Part shown: piece by piece, positions 53,741 to 64,000 of the stretch
How the letters are laid out: every line of letters begins with the position of its first letter
How positions within the stretch are numbered: position 1 is the first letter of the stretch
Assembly: GCA_018398815.1 (NCBI GenBank)
Contig: CM031620.1
Span: 67,918,260 to 67,982,259 of the forward strand
From: Conus ventricosus
Lineage: Eukaryota; Mollusca; Gastropoda; Neogastropoda; Conidae
DNA: 64,000 bases
Direction of reading: 5' to 3'
Translations under genes and position numbers: made by a program
The notes under the pieces: generated by a model
The model's database searches: none
The model's input: only the letters and a program-made list of their open reading frames with translations
Told to the model about the DNA's origin: nothing

Positions 53741-56700
53741 AACACACGTTTGTTTGGTTTATATAGATGCGCATCCTTTTATAACTTTTTAAAAATGTAA
53801 TATAAAAATGGACCTTTAAATATAAGAAGTGCTATTTTACAATGTAGAGGTTTTATAACCCCAAATCTTTGGACTTCAGCATTTAACCATTGCAGTAGTT
53901 TGAATCATATGTTTTAAAAGTCAATTTTGTAAACCCACTACAAATTTTTAAAATCCGCAATAAAGAGTGACAGAGTCCCACGCATGGTTCCACCCTTGGC
54001 CTTTTCCAGAATCATTTAAATTTTGCCATTTACTGCGAAAACCACTGCTGTGGCTTTTCTTATGCAAACATTTAAACACCCCAATCTTTTAGTAGGTCAT
54101 ATATAACTTTCATGTTTATTCCCATTTACAGACGAAATACTAACCAACGGGCAAGTGCCCCTCCCAACAACAAGCGTTTAATTTCCATTCAACAGCCCAA
54201 TGAACAATAAGCATATGAAAGAATCTGCCAACAAATTTTTAACATAACCCTTTAACGACTTAGACAAAAGTTAGCCCCACGGGCCAGGGTTGGCACCTTT
54301 GTATTTGTGGGTGAAATAGAGAATTAATTTTGTTTACTGGCCTGCCCACCTCTTTCCAACCAAACGCACAAGTTAGATTAGGATCAATAGAAAAAACACC
54401 CTTATGCATGGCAACATTCATCTTAGATGAAAGTAAAGGCCTAACAATGCCAGGAGTGCAAAGACTAAATGACTCCATACGGACATACTTGGTTGCCTAT
54501 TAGAGCGAAAGCACAGCCAAGTCTAGCATAGTAGATCGTCTACAGGCTTTGATGCTAAAACAATTTTAGTCAATTTAGAAGATGCAAATTAATTTGGGGC
54601 GGGTTAGATTTGCCTGCCAGCATAACAAAAGGTATAAAACGTTCTTGCACATCAGGTCAAAGTTGACTTTGTTGTAGTTATGGTTTTATACAAATGCGCC
54701 CTCCGACCTAGACTACAGATTGGCATGTTTCAGAATTAAACAAGAAATCCTCATTCTGGAGATCAAAACTAGGCACAATAAAGGTTTAAACACAAGCCGC
54801 CCATCCATTTTAAAGAAAGTACCCACCCCTGAAAAAGCGTCCAGTTATAAACACCCTAGAAGCGATCCCCCACCAGTTAAACGCCCCAGCCAGAAAGCAG
54901 CCCACCTGTTATTTTGCCCCCAAACTGACAGCCATACTACGAAAGCGGCCCTTGTTGTGTTTTAACTTTAAACTGGATTGCCATACTTATTTCACAAAAA
55001 TTAATCCAGCAGCTAGCACCCCCTAAGTCCCAAGATGATCAGCCATAAAACCCAGCCACCTACCTATAGTAGACAAAACCCAACAAAAACACTGCCTTTA
55101 TGCCGGGTAGAGCATCAAGCGTTTAAGCAGCTAACTTCTTTAATAATTTAGCTAGGATAGCAATTGTATTTCAAAATCCAACTTTACCGGGCTGATTTGT
55201 TGAGGTGTTACGGCCCTGTTGGCCACTGCCGTTAAGCTAACGAGTGTAGAGATTAGCAAACCCAAACAGCTGTTAAATCAACTATTGTAATCCCCTCTTC
55301 TTCTGAAAGTATCCTATTCTTTCTGCTAACGTAGTGTTTTCATGAAGTATTTGTTTATACTTCTCTGATTCGGTTATTTGTATTCAAGATTTCCTGAGAA
55401 TAGAAATTTCTTTTAACTGCTCTCCCCTTTCACCATTAACACCTGATTTCTGCTGATTCTAGCCTTTTCTTCTGCCTAAATGTTAACACCCTATTTTTTT
55501 TTCCCTTCTATCTCTCTCTCTACCCCTACATTTTTGCCTGCTGACATTAGTTGTTCCTATAACGTAAAGCATCCTTTATAACCTGCAGTTCAGGGTTTTA
55601 AGACCTGCGATTTTGCGTTTAAAAGTTTCTCCATTTTAGACTCGACATGGAGGATCATTAAATGTTTCTAATGTTTTTCAAACTGTCTCCTCACTTAAAC
55701 TCGTTTCAATTTCTGCTATTGCTTCTTTTCATTTCTTGACCTAAATCTTGAAGGGGGTCATTTCTTCAGATTTTTGCAACTCGCTCCAAGTTTTTTAAAA
55801 GACTAACAGCCTCGGGCCCTTAAATTTTAAAATGTTAATCCCCTTTGGTCGGCAACAGGGATCCTCTGTTTATTGTTTTTTTAAGTTTTAAAATTTTAGT
55901 TGGTCGCTTTGTTGTAACTCTTACAAAATTTCTCTGCTATTCTTATATCAGATGGTTGCTTTTATCAATCTTAAAATCAAAAGGACTATACCTTCTGGGG
56001 GCTCTAATCCAAAGCTTATGTAAAGAGTTAATTCTATTTGTAATGTTCTGCCGAGATCGCTAACTGAAGGGGTGTTTTCGTTTCTTCTAATGAAGGGCTG
56101 AGAACCTTCTGCTGCTCTTTCGAGTTCTTCGGTAATGAAGGACTAATTCTGTTTCATTTTTCCAATAAAGGGGCTGAAGATCTTTCTTTCTGCTTCAAAG
56201 GATAAATTGCGTCAAAATCTTCATTCCATATTTTTATTATATTTTTTTTTTGTTTTATAAAAAAGAACTCATACGGCTGTGACCTCGTCCATAAGAAAAG
56301 AAAAGAACCCCACGGTGTAAAAGGCATAAGAGACTGTAATTAGGGTAAATCCATCACAGTTCAGCCTGGACAAGATTTAATATTGGGTTTCCCTGATCTT
56401 GGGGGCTGACGATGTATAATCCAGGCACTGCTAAATATCATTCAAAATAGATATTAAAATCAGCTGATCCTAATGCTACTGTTGTTGCAAATTTTTAGGG
56501 GGGCTATCATTAACATATAGCAATCAAACTGGGGGGCCAGAAAAAGTCTTTGTACTAAGCAGCAGACATTTTTCCCCTTATTCTAAATTGTGGTGCCTAA
56601 AAAAGAAAGAAAAGAAAAGTTTATCAGGAATACAAGATCAAACAGCCTCAAGCACAGAGTTGGGGCTGGGGATGCAAAGAATGATGTTAAAGATGAGGCA

Positions 56701-59160
56701 GTAGCAGAACTTTGGCAACAGATTCTGCATCCCTCTAGATTTTGAATGTTAAAGACGCAAAATGCAATATTACCAAGGCGCACTAAAAGAAAACTTGCTT
56801 ATGAACTGACATTAACCTAGCGGTTCTGTGGGTTTCTGTTTTAAAGACCCTGAAGCTAAATACACATTAGCGACATCTCTTTTAGTTTGTTTGTTCAAAC
56901 CCTGGATGGCTAGAACATTTTAACCCCCAGTAAAAAAAGTAAAACCAGTATTTATTAGAAAACTTTTATGGCATGCCATTACAAAAAAACAGAAAAAAAC
57001 GAGACACTCTCTGGAACTACATCAAATCAGGCTTTGAAGTCTTTTAAAAGGAATTTTGTTCTTATTTACTGAAGAAACAACTCCTTTTCAGAGAGAATCA
57101 GAAGCGTTTTATAATCCAAAAATTGAGAGGGTTACTGTGTAATAAATGGTAAGTCTGATCATTGTATTCAGGGTGGACTTTTACCTCAAACATTTGAGAA
57201 ATAGAATTGTTCGCTGAGGGAGGGAAAGAATCCGCAGTTGACCGTGTAGTAAAAAACTTCCCTTTATGATTTAAGACTTGAAACTACTTGAAAGTAAACA
57301 TGGCCGTGGTTTGATTTTAGATCCCATTTGACAACAGATTGTTGGAAGTGGAGAAAGTTGGGCAAGATGGATTAAAATAAATATTCACAAAAAAGCAGAC
57401 GGAGGACGGCCCATACAAATGCATGTTTTTATGGTTTGTGATGCTCAATTAACTTGAAAAAACAGGCTAAAGTAAGGCCTTTTTTAAAAGCAGAAGAAAA
57501 TTCTAATAAAACAGATGGATAGTTTGAAGTTTCTGCAAAAAATCCGCACTGTCCCTTTCGCGGAAATTTCTGGTGTGGGAAAACGTTTTCGTACTTGATT
57601 GTACAAACAATCTACAGGTTCATTACGAGCAATGTATATTCTGCACAACCATTAAGCAAAAAAGTCTTACAAAAAAGGAAGTTTATTTGACAGACGAGAA
57701 TATTTTTTTAGTTGATCTAGCGACAAACTGAGCGACTGTTTTAGAAAATTCTATAGGCTTTTAGGAACTAAACACTTTTATTATGAACTGTTCAGCTGAA
57801 CAGACATTTTAAAAAAAAAAAAAGCTTTGTCAAAGGGTGGCCTTTAGCGGGCGCCACAAACCCTGTTTCTGTTTGGCTTTAACTCAAAAATACAGCTGTC
57901 TTAAAGACTTTCGATCGGGAGTTAAAAAACAGTTGTATTAATTTACACTAAGGACAAAGATTTTTGAAGAATGTTTAGTGAAAACTATATAATAAAAGGG
58001 GGAAAGATGAGCTAAAAAAATAAAAGAGCAGTTAGAAACATCTAAGCACGCTAAGCTATGCTACGAAATGACCCTCCAGTTCGATACGTTTTTTTATTGT
58101 AGATTTTTATTATTGGCTGCTTACAACAAATTGTTTATTATAATTTGTTTAATAAAAAAAAGAATGTTTTGGGGCCAGAACCAAAGCGGACTAGCTCCTA
58201 ATTTCACTGCAGTAGAGCTAAAGACTTGGAACACAACTGAGTTTGATCTAATAGGAGTGCCAGGAATGTTTATGGATTGGTACACAGAATGGGTGGGGTT
58301 TACAAAAACGAACAAAATTTAAGACAAAAAACGGCAGCAAATCCTACCCTGAAGAGATAAGAAATTTAAAAGCAAAAAGATTTTGGCAAACCGAAACCAA
58401 ACTCATAAAGAGAAATACTTGGGCGTTGCATCCTGAATTGAGGCAAGGGAACAAGGCGATTTTGAAAAAATCGTTCAAAAAAAAGTTCTTTGGGTTTTTT
58501 CCCATATGCAGAGATTTTTATGAAAATTTGTATAACCTTCCTTGGGTTTTTGTGCTAGCATAGGTAATAACCATTTATGGCATAATTTTAATCTTACAAT
58601 ATTGCTTTTAAAAGGGTGGTAACGACACAAAAATAAATCATGCGTTGGGTTGTCACTCTCACACAGACACTATTACACTTTGGGGTGTTCAATTTTGCAT
58701 GGTTTTTAAAAAATTTTATATCTAAAAATGACCTAAAATTTAAGTCCTAATGTATATTAGCTGTAAGTGAGTGAATTTTATTCAAGTACAACTAAAAGTG
58801 AACATTTATGAAAACTTTAATGAAGACCCAACCCTTTTATTTTAGGGCATTCAAAGAACAACAGCATCAAGATGATCTCCACAAATTTTAAGTTTTTTGG
58901 GCAAAAAAAATGAAATGATGACATTAGTGACACGAGTAAAGTGAAACGCAGTTTTGGGAAAATCGGCTTTTAAAGTTTGGTACAAAATGTAAAAATAGTT
59001 GCAGACTTTCTCTTTTCAAACCATGCTGTTTTCTGCCTCTCCAAGTTCTGAAATGAAAAAAAAACATGGGCCTGAACTATTCAGAGCACCTGCGGGAAAA
59101 TCTCTTGGCCCTTTTGTAACCTGGCGGTCCGTAGTCTTCGGGCTTTGACGATCAGCTGGT
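53741..59160. other. poorly resolved sequence, probably virus-like or transposon remains
   Basis: Homopolymer runs of all four bases are frequent and frames break every 100-250 bp. A minus-strand stretch at 54260-54478 (SLCTPGIVRPLLSSKMNVAM, ending LTFV) and a plus-strand stretch at 58068-58322 (NFTAVELKTWNTTEFDLIGV) are the longest readable pieces. I do not recognise either. The left part continues the gene order started by the ORF paralogue. Confidence 0.4.
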
Positions 59161-59161
59161 T

Positions 59162-59533
59162 TTAAGCTTTTCTCCACCGCTTGATCCTCCCCCCATCCAG
59201 CTCATGGAACACTTGGTGGTATGGTTCCTTCTGGCATCCCAAATTGGTAAAATTTCTCAGGCGCCCATCCCCTCCATCATGTATGCAATTGTTGCTCAGA
59301 CACAGCCAAATGAGACGAGGCGACCAAAAAAACCCGTTTTCGGGCAGCGTTCCCAAACAAGTTGTGGAAGCTTTCATAGTGTTTGGGTAACCCCCCCAGA
59401 GCACAATTGAAAGGCAGTGTGTCAGAGGACAGTTTTCTTTAAAAACTGTCTGATGGCTTGGCAGACATGGGTGGCAGTGCATTTCTGTTGGGAATCGTAG
59501 GAGGATTCTTTTTCGAAAGGACACCCACACCAC
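59162..59533 (-). CDS. uncharacterised 123-codon open frame
   Basis: Reads KKRILLRFPTEMHCHPCLPS-type sequence with CHPC and HQTVFKENCPLTHCLSIVL. The cysteines and histidines do not fit a zinc finger I know. Surrounded by broken sequence, so it may be a fragment of a transposon protein or chance. Confidence 0.2.
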   Translation of the reverse strand: MVWVSFRKRILLRFPTEMHCHPCLPSHQTVFKENCPLTHCLSIVLWGGYPNTMKASTTCLGTLPENGFFWSPRLIWLCLSNNCIHDGGDGRLRNFTNLGCQKEPYHQVFHELDGGRIKRWRKA

Positions 59534-60227
59534 AGTTATATGGACTTATTCCGTTTCCCCTAATTCCCAGATGTCCCTCTGCAGCCCTCACATCCCCTAC
59601 ATTGTTCCTGTTCAGCCCATAGTGCCCCTTTAATGTTCAAATCAACTTTTTTGTCAGTCCCCCTTCCCACCAATCCCAAATCCATAGTTTTTTACATAGT
59701 TGGTATTTCTCCTTTCTTCAGTGCTGCAACCTTGTTGTCCCAAAAATGTCCCATTCTTTTTGGACATTCAAGCACTCAACTTTTTAAATTTTAAAATCCC
59801 TAAATGGTGGTTCAGCTTTACTCACAGACGAGAATATTGCTGTCCCCATCACCCAAAAAGAAACAATTTCAGTTCATGAAGAGTCTCACTTCGTTCTGAA
59901 CGCCGTCACAGCTTCTGCTGGCTCCATGCTGCTGCTGACCTTCATGATTCTTGTCGCATTAGGGCGTGTGTCCCGCTTCCACTCAAATTAATTTCCCTTT
60001 TTCTGTCTCTTTTTTTTTTTCGGCATGCACGCAGTAGTTGGACTGACAACAGTGTCGATGACTTTTAATTTTGTTTTGTCCACATGAGACTGTAACACCC
60101 ATTCTTTGACTGGAAACCTTCCCTGCCAGGTTCCTCGCAGGAAACAGCGACCTTTTCCCCTCCCTTTGATGCCTTCCCAGTGCAATGAGGGAAAAAGGAA
60201 TCCATCTAGCAAAAACATGTGAAAATA

Positions 60228-60761
60228 CATCTTGTCAAAGGGATACTGTCGCAGAAAAAAATACTTTTGCCGTGAAAACAACATAACACACATAAATTTA
60301 AAATGAAATACCACAAGCACACACAAACACACTAATGACTAGACATTCCTATTCAAAAAACACATCATGACACACCACACTCTTACAAAACCTAGCTGCA
60401 AAAATTCATGCCCACACACGCATACATCATATAAACACACACACACACACAACCCCACACACACACACATTCACACACCCACACATTTGCACACAACACA
60501 CACACACACCCCACACACACACAACACAACACAAAACACACACACACAATGTGAATATACATCTTGTCAAGTGCAGGTACTGTCGCGAAAAAATACTTAT
60601 CGTAAAACAACATAAAAAACCGTACACATCAACATGAAATACACACAACACACACAAACCACTATATGACTATGAAAATTCCATACAACACACATCATGA
60701 CACCCCACACTCTTACAAAAAACCCAGCTGCAAAAAAATTTAGCCCACACCGCATACATAT

Positions 60762-60801
<40 letters not shown>

Positions 60802-60900
60802 CAACAACAACACACATTCACACACCCACACAACACACACACCACACACACACACAAAAACACACACAACAAAACACACACATTCACAAAACCCCCATGT
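60228..60900. repeat. ~333-bp tandem duplication with (CA)n tracts
   Basis: ATACATCTTGTCAA, TACTGTCGC, AACAACATAA, CATCATGACAC and CCACACTCTTACAAAA, then CA repeats, occur in the same order at 60226-60480 and 60555-60900. Open frames across the CA tracts are artefacts. Confidence 0.85.
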
Positions 60901-62213
60901 TTGCACACACACACACAAAACAAACACAAAAAATAACATTTTTTACCTGCAGCTTTCTTGTGTGCTTTTCAAACAGCATTTCTCGGTTACATGAATATGG
61001 CCTTTTTGTGTAAGCCCGCTTGTCATGTACATGGGGAAATTGCATGTTCATATTCCCCAGGAATCGTTTGCCTTGGGTAAAAAATTTTTTCCTATGGCAA
61101 CATTGCAAGGGAGCGTCTATTCACTTCATATGTTCTGCAACACTTGATGATGTCACAAAGAAATTTCTGTGTTGACACTGGCAGTAAACGTCAGTTTTTG
61201 ATGCCAGCGAACTCCTGTCTTCAGACAAAAGACGACTGCCGTTGGGTTTTTACCCAAGGTCGCTAATCAGGGCACAGAAAGTTTTAAATACCCAAAATTT
61301 CAATATTTTACATCGATGAAGCGAAATCCTGTCATTCTTGCTCATCATCAAAACTCAACATCGATTGAGAGCTTTGTTTGAGCTCGATGACGACATTGAA
61401 GCTGGGGCGAAGTGTTGTTTCATTTTTTCGCGACGCTTTCCCCCGCTTGATTCGAGGTTCTTGTATCGGTTCCCATAAAAATTTACGCTTTTTTGGCCTA
61501 TCACCCTCTGTGGTTTTTTCTTTCCCTAATCAAACGATGTTGGGGCACTTCAAAGGGAAAAGATTGTAAACTCAGGTGGGATATTGCAAGAAAGATCTTT
61601 TATCGGAACGAAGCAAACGACCGGGTACAGCAGCTAAAGCCAAGCCCCCAACCGAGAAAAGGAGCGCGCTGATTTGGGCGAAGAAGCGAAAGTAGCTTCT
61701 CTTTGTGTCTGTTGCTAGCTATTCAGCCAGCCAATGAAATTGCGTGTTCAACTTGTTTCTCGTCGTTGAGACTTTTTCTTCCTGTGTTGCCTTTGAAAAT
61801 TTTTTGATGACCGACTTCTAGAAGTGGAGATATGAGGTCTCAAAGTGATTTAGGTCTCAAAGTTGCCGAATTTTTCCCTTTGCTAAGATTGTGAGAAATT
61901 TAAAAAACCAAAAAAAAAATCGATAAAACAATAAAACGAGTTTTATTTGCAAAATGGCTTGCACAGAAGTGTTCTAGTGATGAAAGAAGGTAATGGCCGA
62001 AATAAACCCAAAATAACATTTTTAACGTTTTGTCAAAAATTACTTGGTACCCTTTCCCTTTACGGAATTTAAAGTTGAACTACGAAGCCCCAAGTATACA
62101 CTATAAGAAAAACTTTAGAAAGGCTTTGAATGCAGGGCCCTTTCTTGTTAGCTTGGTTCCAGGAACACAACAGAAAAAACGGTTTTAAATAAAATAGCGC
62201 AGGGTTTTGAATA
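60901..62213. other. no recognisable gene
   Basis: Mixed sequence with a few moderately long frames (for example 61378-61569) that match nothing I know. A homopolymer-rich texture suggests consensus errors. Confidence 0.4.
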
Positions 62214-62612
62214 TTGCTACGAAAAGAGTCCTTAGCTGAAGTGGGGGTGACTCGTAGGTTAGAATTTACCCCAAAACTAGAATCAACTATCCTAGCAAAG
62301 ACGATGATTTTTTGCTTTTTTATTACTCCGAGGATTAATACAGTTTGCCAGACAAGTTTATTAGAGGCTACAAATAAAGCTGAAAACTTGGATGACCCTT
62401 TAAGCTGTTATTGGGTTTTTACTAAAATCGGGGATGAAAAAAACGCTCTTGCATTTGACAAGGTTACTGTGATGGTTGACAAAAAACAAACTAACGTACT
62501 TTACTTTATTTTTCCTAAAGTTGTTGATTTTATTGCGTTTTACTCTGTTGATGAAGTGCTGCCAGAAGGATTACTAAGAAAATATATAAAGTTAATTAAT
62601 AAAAAATCTTGA
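62214..62612 (+). CDS. uncharacterised 132-codon open frame
   Basis: Begins MLRKESLAEVGVTRRLEFTP and includes NKAENLDDPLSCYWVFTKIG, KVTVMVDKKQTNVLYFIF and VLPEGLLRKYIKLINKKS. Codon-like, with alternating charged and hydrophobic segments, and longer than neighbouring frames. No family recognised. The ATG may not be the real start, since coding-like sequence precedes it in another frame. Confidence 0.3.
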   Translation: MLRKESLAEVGVTRRLEFTPKLESTILAKTMIFCFFITPRINTVCQTSLLEATNKAENLDDPLSCYWVFTKIGDEKNALAFDKVTVMVDKKQTNVLYFIFPKVVDFIAFYSVDEVLPEGLLRKYIKLINKKS

Positions 62613-64000
62613 TTTAAAAAATGGAGGTTCAAAAAGTTTAGGTTAAGGGAAATAAATGAACTTCAAAAGGAAATAGAAATGACTTGGTAAGTATAGGATT
62701 AAAGAAAAAAATATGCTAAAGCTTTAAAAAACTCTTTTTATGTAATTATGCTCATCCCCTGTAGCTAGCGTAAGTGCGGGGGCTGTGTTACTCTTTTAAA
62801 CCCCCGGGGCCAGGGGCCGGGCCCCGTTTGCATTAGGGGCCCTTTTTTTAGGTTTAGGCGCCTGTCTATGGTTTAAGTGCGTTTTAAAAAAAAAATTAAC
62901 TCCTAAATTCAAAGCACACTGCATTGTGCCCTAGCATCACAAAACTCGTTCTTAAATTAAAAAATAGCAAATCTTACAGGAAAAAACATTTCAGACGAAG
63001 AATTTCGAAACTTTGGCGCGGCGATGATTTCAACGACAAAAAATTTAACTTCAAAAGGAGTGGGGAAAGACTTTTACTTCAGACGGGAGACACTGTGCAT
63101 TAAACAGAACATTTAAAAAAAAACCCGAACATTAACCCCCAAAATAGGCAAAATGGTTTACTGCTTAACCCCCCAACTGAATGGCGACTAGAGAAAAACG
63201 GCTCGGGTTATTGTTTCACCCCCACCTCCCCACTGTTTCACATTCTATCTTTGGGGGATTGAGAACTTAAAAATTAACTTGGGTTGTACTTACTTTAAAA
63301 ACCCAACAAAACCTAACTTTTTACTTAATTAAACCTAAATACTTATTTAAAACCTAACTAGACTTATTTAAGAAACCTAAAGTACTTTTAAAAAAAAACT
63401 ATTTTTTTTCACTTTTCTTTAATTTACTTGCACTTACTTAAAAATATTCTATAACTAACTTAACTTGTCTTTTATTCTTTTAAATGACTTTATCTTTCTT
63501 AAAAAATATTCATAGAAAATGGGTTACAGCAGGAGGCAGTTTTTTTTTTTGCAGAAGCCCCTTCTTCTTCTTTTACTGGGTTTGTGGGGGGTTTGTAACT
63601 TTGCTGTAAGTAAGGGTTGACATTTGTATGCTAAAAAAAACCCCCCCAACAACAACAGCACAAATTCATAAAAAACTCTTTCGTTTTATTGTGATTGGTT
63701 GTTAATTCGAGGCGGTGCGGGGGGCGATGTTGTATTACTATCAAAAATTTTTTTTTTTGTGATTGGGTTTTTTTTTGGGAGCTGTTCCTTTTAGCAGTTT
63801 AAAAGTCCAGCCCAACCCGTCCGGGGGTTTGATTTAAACATTACTACCGTGGGCATTCACTTTTGGGCATTCGTCTTTTGGGGGCCCTGCGGACTGTCCT
63901 GTGGGGGCTTCTTCTCCCGATCGCTCATTTTTTTTATTGCGATTTAAAATTTTAAAATGATCAAAATTAAATTGATAAAAAAAATTTAACCCAATGAATG
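62613..64000. other. AT-rich, error-prone end of the window
   Basis: A GC-rich burst at 62790-62850 (CCCCCGGGGCCAGGGGCCGG), then AT-rich sequence with repeated ACTTATTTAA and AACCTAA words at 63300-63420 and many homopolymers. No gene recognised. Confidence 0.5.

Noticed and set aside
63300..63420. CCTAA-rich stretch as telomeric repeat
   Set aside because: The words are irregular and AT-rich; no TTAGGG or CCCTAA tandem order.

Overview
This is eukaryotic, intron-rich, repeat-laden DNA, most likely from a marine invertebrate and probably a mollusc or other lophotrochozoan. That guess rests on the divergence of the one host gene from vertebrate orthologues and on the mix of mobile elements: Penelope-like, piggyBac, hAT with BED fingers, and ribozyme satellites. 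I cannot name the species.

The only host gene I can establish is MCM6, a subunit of the MCM2-7 replicative helicase, on the + strand. Ten coding exons between 4850 and 34682 cover the end of the N-terminal region, the whole AAA+ motor (Walker A, Walker B, sensor 1, arginine finger, sensor 2) and the C-terminal winged-helix region to the stop codon. Exons for about the first 350 residues must lie upstream of the window. Splice sites are GT-AG and nine of the ten junctions can be phased directly. Four exons carry frame breaks; those that can be localised are single missing bases inside C runs, which points to consensus errors rather than a dead gene.

The MCM6 introns are packed with mobile DNA. 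302-3593 is a piggyBac element with TTAA target duplications. 6866-10844 is a hAT element whose (CA)n tract was split by another element. 12394-13050 and 15962-16905 are Penelope-like fragments. 16866-19208 holds two minisatellites, one seeded from Penelope coding sequence. 19557-20215 is a piggyBac-type MITE. 20333-20870 is a 51-bp array that multiplies the splice acceptor of an MCM6 exon. 23690-29520 is a stack of nested insertions. 32258-34559 is a 37-bp array ending on the acceptor of the last exon. Five elements share terminal CAGRCCTKCC-type repeats, mostly 6-bp target duplications, and coding capacity limited to a BED-finger N-terminus.

Downstream of MCM6, 35300-37480 is plain repeat-bearing DNA, 37604-38287 is a second MITE, and 38532-41357 is a decayed piggyBac on the minus strand with another BED-only element in its 3' part. 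41377-50270 is the most striking object: about 13.3 tandem copies of a ~668-bp unit, each carrying a hammerhead-ribozyme core on the minus strand. The array is bounded by a 12-bp direct duplication, and one edge falls within 1-2 nt of the predicted ribozyme cleavage site. This is what a multimeric retrozyme-like insertion would look like.

From 50600 to the end there is a minus-strand ORF that may be a virus-like or Maverick-like structural protein, a BED-finger exon followed by a tandem array, a decayed second copy of the structural-like ORF, and about 10 kb of poorly polished sequence in which I can name almost nothing.
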